A stretch of 64,000 bases of DNA from an uncultured Prolixibacteraceae bacterium. Lineage in GTDB: Bacteria > Bacteroidota > Bacteroidia > Bacteroidales > Prolixibacteraceae. A program made the position numbers and the translations under genes. The notes beneath the pieces were generated by a model. The model was not told where the DNA came from. It was given only the letters and a program-made list of their open reading frames with translations, and did not search any database. Positions 49,016 through 56,747 of this stretch are shown piece by piece (the first letter of the stretch is position 1; each line of letters begins with the position of its first letter). The stretch lies in assembly GCA_937915865.1 (NCBI GenBank), contig CALGIG010000011.1, positions 62,001-126,000 on the forward strand. The letters are read 5' to 3'.

Positions 49016-49246
49016 ATGAAAGAAAAATCGTACAGAAGTATTCTCAAATCAATTTCCTGGCGCACTGTCGGAACCATTGACACTATAATCGTTTCGTTGT
49101 TGATAACCGGGAAACCGACCCTGGCCTTGTCGATTGGGGGAGTTGAAGTTTTTACAAAGATGATTCTGTACTTTTTTCACGAGAGGCTTTGGAACAGGAT
49201 CAACTTTGGAAAAGTTAAATCAACAGAAATTGACTATCAAATATAA
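49016..49246 (+). CDS. DUF2061 small membrane protein
   Basis: 76 aa: SYRSILKSISWRTVGTIDT start, two hydrophobic segments (about 22-33 and 38-55) and FFHERLWNRI near the end, all diagnostic of DUF2061. Role unknown. The family often sits in sulfate-assimilation operons, as here. First structural gene after the attenuator, 3 bp before the next gene. Confidence 0.88.
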   Translation: MKEKSYRSILKSISWRTVGTIDTIIVSLLITGKPTLALSIGGVEVFTKMILYFFHERLWNRINFGKVKSTEIDYQI

Positions 49247-49249
49247 ACA

Positions 49250-49714
49250 ATGATAAAAAAGAATTTTTTGCCCATTGCCATAGACATTTCCGAAAGTAAA
49301 ATTTTGGTTATTGGAGGTGGATCAAGCGCCTTGAAGAAAATAAAAATACTTCTTTTGGCACAAGCAATAATCGAAGTGCTTTCCGATTCTTTTAGCGATG
49401 AAATTTTGGCGCTGAATGTAAAATGCCTTCAAAAAGCTTATGAACCAAGCGATTTGAATGGTTACTTCATGCTATTTGCCTGTACCGACGATGAGGAACT
49501 GGACAAGCAGATTGCAAAGGATGGGAGGGATGCCGGTGTTTTGGTCAATGTACACGATAAACCGGCACTTTGCCAATTTGTTTCGCCTGCAATTTACCGA
49601 AGTAATAATATTTCGGTAGCTGTAAGCTCTAATGGCGAAAATGTTTATGAAACTATTCGCCTGCGAAATATCATTCAGGAATATCTCGAAAATTTAAATA
49701 CAAACAAAATATGA
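49250..49714 (+). CDS. Precorrin-2 dehydrogenase / sirohydrochlorin ferrochelatase (CysG N-terminal type)
   Basis: 154 aa. NAD-binding Rossmann start (FLPIAIDISESKILVIGGGSSALKKI), then LFACTDDEELDKQI and VNVHDKPALCQFVSPAIYRSNNISVAVSSNG, the signature of the CysG/Met8p/SirC family. It oxidises precorrin-2 to sirohydrochlorin and may insert Fe to make sirohaem for CysI. The usual C-terminal methyltransferase is a separate gene at the end of this operon. Overlaps cysJ by 4 bp. Confidence 0.9.
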   Translation: MIKKNFLPIAIDISESKILVIGGGSSALKKIKILLLAQAIIEVLSDSFSDEILALNVKCLQKAYEPSDLNGYFMLFACTDDEELDKQIAKDGRDAGVLVNVHDKPALCQFVSPAIYRSNNISVAVSSNGENVYETIRLRNIIQEYLENLNTNKI

Positions 49715-51480
49715 GCATTCAGTTTAACCAATTAAACGAAAAGCAAGTCAAGCTATTAACTGAGTTGACCAACGGAATAAGCCGCGACCAGTTGGTGTGG
49801 CTTAATGGATATTTCCAGGGTTTGCTGGCATCCACTGGCGAAAATACAACGATTACAAATATTCCCGAAAGTAAAAAACAGTTAAAAATATTATTTGGAA
49901 CTCATACCGGGAAAAGTAAAATGCTTGCACTAAAATTGGCCGAAACGCTTAATTCACATGGTGTTGAGGTGATGGTTATTGGTATGGATGAGTATAAGAT
50001 CCGCCAATTGGCTACTGAAAAAAATGTTGTTGTTATTGTAAGCACCCATGGCGAGGGAGAGCCACCTGCAATGGCCGAGGAATTCTACAGTTTTATTACA
50101 GGGAAACGTATGCCAAAATTATCGGATTTAAACTATTCGGTTGTAGCCCTTGGTGATAAGAGCTATAAACAGTTTTGCAAAACCGGTATTGATTTTGATC
50201 AGGCTTTATCCAAGGCTGGTGCAAAAGCAATATTTCCAATTTTAACCCTTGATGTTGATTTTGAGGAAGATGCTGAACGATGGATTCGTGAATTTACACA
50301 TGTTTTTGTTGAAAGCTCTGAAGGTTCAACAACATTAGCTACTACTTCATTATTGCCGAAAAGTGAAGTTTATACGCGAAAAAATCCGTTTAAAGCTACT
50401 GTTATTGATAAAGTAAAGATTACAGGAAGAACTTCGGATAAAGAAGTTTATCATGTTGAACTATCGCTTGAAGGGTCTGGGATTACCTACGAACCCGGCG
50501 ATTCTATTGGAATTTTAGCTAATAATCCGCCTGAATTAGTTGAGGAAATTTTGAAGCAAGGTTCGTTTTCAGGCAATGAAGAAGTTAAAATCAAAGACGA
50601 ACTCTTCACTTTGAAGGAAGCTTTGTTTGAGCGTTTGGAAATTACAACCCTAAATCAGGAAGTAATCTTAAAATATCAAAAAATATCAGAAAATCAAGAG
50701 CTTAAAAAGGTGATTGAAGATGATCAACTTTTAGATGAATATCTTTATGGACACGATATTCTGGACTTGCTTGAAGATTTTCCATTCCCATTTACAGCAC
50801 AGGAATTAACCGAAACTTTGCGGATTTTTCCTCCGCGTATGTATTCTATCTCGTCAAGCCAGGCTGCCGTTGGCGACGAAGTTCATATTACGGTTGCTGC
50901 TGTTCGTTACTCGCTAAAAGGTCGAAAGCGGGGAGGGGCTTGCTCAACTTACCTGGCCGACCAAATTGAAATTGATTCGCAGGTATCGTTATTTGTCGAA
51001 AAAAATATAGCTTTTAAACTACCTGATAATAATGAAGTTCCGCTGATACTAATTGGAGCAGGTACTGGAGTGGCGCCATTCCGGTCGTTTTTGCAACATC
51101 GCGAAGCCAACAATCAAAAGGGAAATTCATGGTTATTTTTTGGCGAAAGGAGATTCCATTCCGATTTTTTGTACCAACTGGAATGGCAAAAGTTGTTGAA
51201 AGACGGCTATTTGGAGAAACTTGATGTTGCTTTTTCGCGTGATCAGGAGCAAAAAGTATATGTACAGCATCGTTTGAGCGAAAAACAGCAAGAGGTTTTT
51301 GAGTGGTTAAACCATGGAGCACATATTTACATCTGTGGCGATATGAAACAAATGGCCCGTGATGTTCAGGAAACCTTACTTCGGATTATTGAGACGCAAG
51401 GTGGAATGACGCCTGAAAAAGCACTTGAGTACTTGAAAACGCTCAAAAAAGAAAAGCGGTTTCAGTTGGATGTTTATTGA
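49711..51480 (+). CDS. cysJ: Sulfite reductase [NADPH] flavoprotein alpha subunit
   Basis: 589 aa. Flavodoxin-like FMN domain (about 68-205, LFGTHTGKSKMLA, STHGEGEPPAMAEEF, ALGDKSYKQFCKTG), FAD domain (RMYSISSS, GGACSTYLAD) and NADPH domain (IGAGTGVAPFRSFLQHREA, YICGDMKQMARDV), ending RFQLDVY as in CysJ. It passes electrons from NADPH through FAD and FMN to CysI. Cytoplasmic. Confidence 0.95.
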   Translation: MSIQFNQLNEKQVKLLTELTNGISRDQLVWLNGYFQGLLASTGENTTITNIPESKKQLKILFGTHTGKSKMLALKLAETLNSHGVEVMVIGMDEYKIRQLATEKNVVVIVSTHGEGEPPAMAEEFYSFITGKRMPKLSDLNYSVVALGDKSYKQFCKTGIDFDQALSKAGAKAIFPILTLDVDFEEDAERWIREFTHVFVESSEGSTTLATTSLLPKSEVYTRKNPFKATVIDKVKITGRTSDKEVYHVELSLEGSGITYEPGDSIGILANNPPELVEEILKQGSFSGNEEVKIKDELFTLKEALFERLEITTLNQEVILKYQKISENQELKKVIEDDQLLDEYLYGHDILDLLEDFPFPFTAQELTETLRIFPPRMYSISSSQAAVGDEVHITVAAVRYSLKGRKRGGACSTYLADQIEIDSQVSLFVEKNIAFKLPDNNEVPLILIGAGTGVAPFRSFLQHREANNQKGNSWLFFGERRFHSDFLYQLEWQKLLKDGYLEKLDVAFSRDQEQKVYVQHRLSEKQQEVFEWLNHGAHIYICGDMKQMARDVQETLLRIIETQGGMTPEKALEYLKTLKKEKRFQLDVY

Positions 51481-51540
51481 GTAGCATTGTTAAAAAATTT
51501 AAATATCAATAACAAACTGAATATTGGGTAGAATAATGTA

Positions 51541-51597
51541 AGTATAAATACTTATTTTAGTGGTATAAATACTTAGTTATTCGTCAGTATAAAAATT
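51541..51597 (+). promoter_or_regulatory. Direct repeats GTATAAATACTTA upstream of cysI
   Basis: GTATAAATACTTA occurs at 51542-51554 and 51563-51575, 21 bp apart (two helical turns). A third, partial copy (AGTATAAA) starts at 51586. Each contains AGTAT/ATACT half-sites. They fill the 124-bp gap between cysJ and cysI, the only large gap in the operon, and could be regulator sites or an internal promoter. Confidence 0.45.
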
Positions 51598-51604
51598 TAG
51601 AAGA

Positions 51605-53305
51605 ATGAGTGATTTTATAAATTGGAGTGAACTTTCTGAATTAGAACGAATTAAGTATGAAAGTAATTACCTGAGAGGGACATTGGTAGAAAGTCTGCAT
51701 GACCCAATTACAGGTTCTATTGCTTATGCGGATACGCAGCTTTCCAAGTTTCATGGTATTTATCAGCAGTTCGACCGCGATTTGGAAAAGGAACGTAAAA
51801 GACAAAAACTTGAACCTGCGTTTTCATTCCTGATTCGTGTGAGGGTTCCCGGAGGTATTGTTACGCCCGAGCAATGGTTGCAATTGGATGGCCTTTCAGA
51901 TATATACGCAAATAAGACTTTAAAACTGACGACACGCCAGGCGTTTCAGTTTCATGGTGTCATCAAAACAAATTTGAAGAAAACCATTCAAGGTATTAAC
52001 GCAGCATTGTTAGACACCATTGCGGCATGTGGGGATGTAAACCGAAATGTGATGTGCCACCCAAACCCGGCTGAGTCTGATTTACATGCCGAGGTTTCAG
52101 AAAAAGCACGTCAAATCAGCGAGCATTTGTTGCCTTCAACTACGGCATATCACGAAATTTGGCTCGATCAAAAGTTGGTTGCCGACAGCAAGATGGATGT
52201 TGAACCCATTTATGGCGATCGTTACCTGCCACGTAAATTTAAAATTGCAGTTGCAATTCCTCCATATAACGATTCAGATATTTTCTCGCAAGACCTTGGT
52301 TTTGTTGCAATTGTAGAAAATAATAAAATTGTTGGGTACAACGTCCTTGTTGGCGGTGGTATGGGTACAACATTTGGCATGCCCGAGACTTATCCACGTT
52401 TAGCAGATGTAATTGGCTTTTGTTTGCCAGAGCAGGTTGTGGATGTTGCAGAGAAAGTTGTTTTGGTTCAGCGGGATAATGGAAACCGTCAAAACCGGAA
52501 GTTGTCGAGGTTGAAATATACCATTGACAAGCTAGGAATTGAAGGTTTTAAAAATGAGCTTCACAAGTACCTGGGATATTCGCTTCAGGCGGCTCAATCC
52601 TTCACGTTTATCCGTAATGGAGATCGCCTTGGCTGGAAAAAAGGTAAAGATTCGAAATGGAGTCTGACTCTTTTTGTGGAAGGTGGAAGAGTTGCTGACA
52701 GAAATGGTTTAAAAATGAAAACGGCATTGAAGGAAGTTGCACAAAACATTTCATGCCAGTTTATTTTAACCGGAAACCAAAATGTAATAATTGCTAACAT
52801 TTCTTTGGAAGAAAAGAAAAAGGTAAGTGAAATACTGAAAAAAAATGGCGTTTTACCAGGTGAAATTTCAGGAATACGTAAAAACTCAATCGCTTGTGTC
52901 GCCCTGAATACTTGTAGTTTAGCTTTTGCCGAAGCTGAGCGGTATTTACCAACATTAGTCGCTAAAATAGAGTTGGTTCTTGAAAAATTTAATCTTTTAA
53001 ATGAAGAAATCGTGATTAGGATGACTGGCTGCCCCAATGGTTGTGGCCGTCCTTATCTTGCCGAAATTGGCCTTGTCGGAAAATCCGAAGGCCATTACAA
53101 CCTTTACCTTGGGGGAAATTTTAACGGGACACGATTAAATTCACTTTATAAAGAAACACTCACTGAAGAAGAAATTTTAACTGAACTAACTCCAATTATT
53201 GCCAATTATGCCCAAAACAGGCTGGAAGATGAGAAGTTTGGCGATTTTGTTATCCGCAAACAATATGTGACAGAAACTAAGAAAGGAAGAGATTTTAAAC
53301 ATTAA
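51605..53305 (+). CDS. cysI: Sulfite reductase [NADPH] hemoprotein beta subunit
   Basis: 566 aa. The two nitrite/sulfite reductase half-repeats are present (KLTTRQAFQFHGV, MCHPNP). The cysteine motif C-x5-C...C-x3-C that holds the 4Fe-4S cluster and sirohaem reads CVALNTC...CPNGC. It reduces sulfite to sulfide with six electrons from CysJ. The basic substrate pocket (TRQ, RNV) is seen. Normal length (about 570). Confidence 0.95.
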   Translation: MSDFINWSELSELERIKYESNYLRGTLVESLHDPITGSIAYADTQLSKFHGIYQQFDRDLEKERKRQKLEPAFSFLIRVRVPGGIVTPEQWLQLDGLSDIYANKTLKLTTRQAFQFHGVIKTNLKKTIQGINAALLDTIAACGDVNRNVMCHPNPAESDLHAEVSEKARQISEHLLPSTTAYHEIWLDQKLVADSKMDVEPIYGDRYLPRKFKIAVAIPPYNDSDIFSQDLGFVAIVENNKIVGYNVLVGGGMGTTFGMPETYPRLADVIGFCLPEQVVDVAEKVVLVQRDNGNRQNRKLSRLKYTIDKLGIEGFKNELHKYLGYSLQAAQSFTFIRNGDRLGWKKGKDSKWSLTLFVEGGRVADRNGLKMKTALKEVAQNISCQFILTGNQNVIIANISLEEKKKVSEILKKNGVLPGEISGIRKNSIACVALNTCSLAFAEAERYLPTLVAKIELVLEKFNLLNEEIVIRMTGCPNGCGRPYLAEIGLVGKSEGHYNLYLGGNFNGTRLNSLYKETLTEEEILTELTPIIANYAQNRLEDEKFGDFVIRKQYVTETKKGRDFKH

Positions 53306-53316
53306 AATAGTTGACT

Positions 53317-54033
53317 ATGAAAACACCAGTTTTTTTTATAGGAGAAAAATTGTCGGCAGCTACGCGTCAGTGGTTGCAAAAACAACAAGTTCAGTTTATT
53401 GAAGAACCATTTCTACGTACTGAGTACAAAAAACCCAATCTGGCATTTTTCAATACAATGGCAAACTCGCCGAAACAATGGGTTATTGCCAGCGTATATG
53501 CAGCGCATTGGTTATTAAGGTTTCATGAACAAATTGGAATAACAGAACGCGACCGTTTGTATTGCTGGTCGGAAAGTGAGGCTATAGTGTTGGGAAAACT
53601 CAATTTACCGGTAGCCGTATCTTCATTCTCAAATGTTTTGGAGTTGGTCGAAAATGTTACAACTCAAAACAGGGGCGAATCGGTTTTATTTCTGCATGGC
53701 GACAAGTTACATAGCGAAATAAGTTCTGTTTTCGCCGGATATAATATTCAATATACTGAAATTGAGGTTTATAAAAATACACCGATTGAAAAGTTTGTTA
53801 ACGGAATATTTGATGCTTACCTGTTTTTCAACCCGATGAGTATTGATAATTTTAAAGCATCCGGTAATTTTACCAATCCGAAATCGTTAGTTTTAGCTAA
53901 TGAAAATACAACTGCTCAGGAAGCCTGGCGGGTATTGGATAACAAGGTGTATCTTTCACCCAATCACGAAGAACTTTCGTTTGTCCAATATTCGGTTGAA
54001 CGATGGAAACAGGAGAATAATAATAGTATTTGA
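53317..54033 (+). CDS. hemD: Uroporphyrinogen-III synthase-like (HemD) protein
   Basis: 238 aa from ATG 53317. A TTG at 53311 is a weaker start. Two-domain pattern of HemD: FFIGEKLSAATRQWL start, ASVYAAHWLLRF in the first domain, YCWSESEAIVLGK, then FLHGDKLHSE and YTEIEVYKNTP before a final LSPNHEELSFVQY (like the S-P-x-x-A region). Sequence conservation in the family is low, and the operon of sirohaem genes is the main support. It cyclises hydroxymethylbilane to uroporphyrinogen III. Confidence 0.75.
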   Translation: MKTPVFFIGEKLSAATRQWLQKQQVQFIEEPFLRTEYKKPNLAFFNTMANSPKQWVIASVYAAHWLLRFHEQIGITERDRLYCWSESEAIVLGKLNLPVAVSSFSNVLELVENVTTQNRGESVLFLHGDKLHSEISSVFAGYNIQYTEIEVYKNTPIEKFVNGIFDAYLFFNPMSIDNFKASGNFTNPKSLVLANENTTAQEAWRVLDNKVYLSPNHEELSFVQYSVERWKQENNNSI

Positions 54034-54855
54034 ATGGGAAATGGTCGTATTTCGATTTTAGGATGTGGATGGTTAGGAATGCCGCTTGGTAAAGAATTGA
54101 TCAGGTATGGTTATTCGGTTTGCGGATCGGTAACTTCCGTTGATAAGTTTGATGCGCTTCAACTTTCTGGAATAAAACCTTATCGTCTTTTGCTGAATGA
54201 TAATTCTTTGGAAATAAATGACCTATCTTTTTTTGAGACCGATGTTTTAATCATTTCCATACCTCCACGCCGTATTGACAGTATTGAACGAATTTTCCCT
54301 GAACAAATTCGTCAGCTTGTTCCTAATATCCTGAAATTTGGAATAAAGAAAGTTATTTTTATTTCTTCAACTTCGGTTTATCCTGAAAATAAGCAAATTG
54401 TGTCTGAAAATCAAATTTTTCAGCCTCAAAAACCAAGTGGTGAAGCACTTGTTCTTGCTGAAAATATGTTGATGGGAAATTCAGGATTTAAAACAACAAT
54501 TATAAGGTTTGGAGGTTTGATTGGTGCAGACAGGAATCCAGCCCGTTTTTTGCTGAAAGGTAAAACTAAGGTAGATAATGTTCCTGTAAACCTTATTCAC
54601 ATAGATGATTGTATCGGAATTATTGTTTCGGTAATTGAAAAGGAAATTTGGGGCGAAATACTGAATGCCTGTTGCCCTGAACACCCATTGAAAAAGGAGT
54701 TTTACGGTAAAGCTGCTGAAATTTCAGGACTTACAATCCCTGAATTTTCGGAAGAAGATGGAAACTATAAGATAGTTGATAGTAGCAAATTGATTCGAAT
54801 GTTGGACTATTCATTTAAATATTTGAGTCCAATTGATTATTTAAAAGATTCATAA
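54034..54855 (+). CDS. NAD(P)-binding SDR/epimerase-like protein
   Basis: 273 aa. GCGWLGMPLGKELIRYGYSVCGSV is a Rossmann start of the extended SDR/YeeZ type. VIFISSTSVYPEN is a candidate for the catalytic SSTSVY segment, and RFGGLIGADRNPARFL and VNLIHIDDCIG follow as in NAD-dependent epimerases. Substrate unknown. Its place inside a sirohaem/sulfite operon (0 bp after hemD, 15 bp before the SUMT gene) suggests a link to tetrapyrrole or cysteine metabolism. Confidence 0.8.
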   Translation: MGNGRISILGCGWLGMPLGKELIRYGYSVCGSVTSVDKFDALQLSGIKPYRLLLNDNSLEINDLSFFETDVLIISIPPRRIDSIERIFPEQIRQLVPNILKFGIKKVIFISSTSVYPENKQIVSENQIFQPQKPSGEALVLAENMLMGNSGFKTTIIRFGGLIGADRNPARFLLKGKTKVDNVPVNLIHIDDCIGIIVSVIEKEIWGEILNACCPEHPLKKEFYGKAAEISGLTIPEFSEEDGNYKIVDSSKLIRMLDYSFKYLSPIDYLKDS

Positions 54856-54870
54856 CTGGTAAAATAATAC

Positions 54871-55617
54871 ATGTCCGGTTTAATTTCAATAGTTGGCGCT
54901 GGTCCTGGTGATCCTGAATTGCTTACAGTGAAGGCTCTAAAACGAATTCAGGAGGCCGATTATTTGTTGCACGATGCCTTGGTAAGCAATGAAATACTAG
55001 ATTTGGCAAAGTCTGATGTTCAACGTATTTATGTTGGTAAAGTATATCATGATGGTCAGGATCAGGCTGAAAGACAAGACTGGATTAACCATCTGTTGGT
55101 TGATCTGGTGCGTAGAGGGTTTAAAGTTGTCAGGTTGAAATCGGGCGATCCGATGATATTTGGCCGCGGAGCCGAAGAAATACGGTTTTGCATTGAAAAT
55201 AAACTGAGTTATGAGGTTATTCCCGGCGTAACTTCGGCCTTAGGCGCTGCTTCACTGTACGGTATTCCGCTTACTGAACGCGGAAAAAACAGCATGGTTT
55301 TATTTGGAACCGGAAGTTATTGTAATGGTGATTTCTGCGACCTTGAATCCTTTGTCTCAGTTTTAAAATCAGGTTCACCAATAATTTTTTTCATGGGTTT
55401 GAGTAAGTTGGTTCATTTGTCAACCCGTTTGATGGAAAAATCTGTTTCTCCAGATGTTAAGGTGCAGATTTTGAGTAAAGTATCGCAATCAGAATCATCG
55501 GTACTTGAAGGTAACCTGGGTACAATTGCAAAGCTTTTATCCCAACAGAAACCACCAATGCCAGCATTGGTAATTATTGGAAAAAATGTTGAACTGCTTG
55601 TTGAACAGCGTGTTTAA
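54871..55617 (+). CDS. cobA: Uroporphyrinogen-III C-methyltransferase (SUMT)
   Basis: 248 aa. Starts ISIVGAGPGDPELLTVKALKRI, contains the VRLKSGDPMIFGRGAEE segment, VIPGVTSALGAASLYGIPLT and a late PALVIIGKNVEL strand, all signatures of the SUMT/CobA family. It makes precorrin-2 from uroporphyrinogen III with two SAM. Last gene of the operon. Its stop overlaps the convergent CDF gene by 4 bp. Confidence 0.95.
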   Translation: MSGLISIVGAGPGDPELLTVKALKRIQEADYLLHDALVSNEILDLAKSDVQRIYVGKVYHDGQDQAERQDWINHLLVDLVRRGFKVVRLKSGDPMIFGRGAEEIRFCIENKLSYEVIPGVTSALGAASLYGIPLTERGKNSMVLFGTGSYCNGDFCDLESFVSVLKSGSPIIFFMGLSKLVHLSTRLMEKSVSPDVKVQILSKVSQSESSVLEGNLGTIAKLLSQQKPPMPALVIIGKNVELLVEQRV

Positions 55618-56522
55618 TCTTCAATGTCTGGTTCGAAAAAGCTCCACTGTATGGCTTTGTTGTGGTTTTTCAAAGCTACTTCGCATCTGTTTATATTCTG
55701 GATAAGCTCTTCTGCGGTTGAGGTTTGGATCATCTTTGCTTTTACTGCTACCATTATTTTTTCGCCCAATTGCTGGGTTATTAAATTCAGTACTTTTTCA
55801 ACTTCGGGCCGGGCTTCCAGAAAATTTACAATATCGGACCTAACTTCAGGATCAACACTTTGACCAATTAGCAATCCTTCAGTTTTTATTGCCAGAAAAA
55901 TTGATACGAATACCAGCAAAACACCAATTCCAATACTTCCGATGGCATCAAACACCGGATTTCCTGTAACCATCGATAAAACAACTGATAATAATGCAAA
56001 CGATAATCCAAATAAAGCCGCTACGTCCTCGCCAAGTATCACTATAAGTTCACTTTTTCGGCTGTTAATAGTCCACTTCCACAAACTTTGTTTTCCTTTT
56101 ATTTTACTAATTTGGTTAATACATCCCCATAATGATGCCCCTTCCATAATCATGCTAATCGATAGAACCCCAATTGCAACAAAAGGACTACTGATTTCGT
56201 CAGTTGAGTTCAGTTTGTGTATCCCCTCGTAAATCGAAAATAAACCGCCCATGCTGAAAAGAATCAACGCAACAACAAACGACCAGAAAAATATAGCTTT
56301 TCCATGTCCAAGTGGGTGATCGGGTGATGGTCCTTTTTTCGATACTTTCAATCCAAGAAATAATAATCCCTGGTTACCACAGTCGGCAAATGAGTGAATA
56401 GATTCGGCCAGCATAGCGCCCGAACTTGTTATAATTGCGGCGATGGTTTTGGTTATGGCTATACCAAGATTTGCCAAAAGGGCAAAAACAATTGATTTTA
56501 CAGATGAATTTTGGTGCGACAT
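55614..56522 (-). CDS. Cation diffusion facilitator transporter
   Basis: 302 aa from ATG 56522. The longer frame adds 20 residues. Six membrane segments; TM2 site MLAESIHSFADCGNQ, HPLGHGKA loop (DHPLGHGK), and TM5 DVAALFGLSFALLSVV. A C-terminal cytoplasmic domain is present (RPEVEKVLNLITQQL). It probably exports Zn2+, Fe2+ or Mn2+, distinct from the shorter CzcD-like protein at 7198. It is in the ZitB/YiiP-like lineage by overall pattern. Convergent with cobA. Confidence 0.88.
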   Translation of the reverse strand: MSHQNSSVKSIVFALLANLGIAITKTIAAIITSSGAMLAESIHSFADCGNQGLLFLGLKVSKKGPSPDHPLGHGKAIFFWSFVVALILFSMGGLFSIYEGIHKLNSTDEISSPFVAIGVLSISMIMEGASLWGCINQISKIKGKQSLWKWTINSRKSELIVILGEDVAALFGLSFALLSVVLSMVTGNPVFDAIGSIGIGVLLVFVSIFLAIKTEGLLIGQSVDPEVRSDIVNFLEARPEVEKVLNLITQQLGEKIMVAVKAKMIQTSTAEELIQNINRCEVALKNHNKAIQWSFFEPDIED

Positions 56523-56582
56523 GTGATACTCTTTAAAGCGAATGTAATAAAAACTAACTATTTTGAGCCTTTCAATAGCCAC

Positions 56583-56714
56583 GTGAAAAAATACATCAGA
56601 AAAGATTGTTTCTCAGAAAATGAGGCTAATGAAATTGATGTAAAAATCGTTGGAGTTCAGAAAATTAATCTCTTTTATTTATACAATGGAAAACAGGTTG
56701 TCTGTATCAATTAA
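56583..56714 (+). CDS. Possible small protein (43 aa)
   Basis: GTG start 56583, 43 aa: VKKYIRKDC... with strands IDVKIVGVQK and LFYLYNGKQVVCIN. Divergent from the CDF gene. Its last codons run into a hairpin, so the stop and terminator coincide. Coding character is moderate and no relative is recognised. It may be noncoding. Confidence 0.25.
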   Translation: MKKYIRKDCFSENEANEIDVKIVGVQKINLFYLYNGKQVVCIN

Positions 56715-56730
56715 CAAACAACCTGTTTTT
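56690..56730. terminator. Probable bidirectional intrinsic terminator
   Basis: 12-bp perfect stem (56690-56701 with 56718-56729), 16-nt loop, with T run on the plus side (TTTTTG at 56726-56731) and a shorter one on the minus side. It lies 18 bp beyond the APC permease stop on the minus strand and at the end of the small plus-strand ORF. Confidence 0.55.
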
Positions 56731-56747
56731 GCGTATTTACTTTCAGT

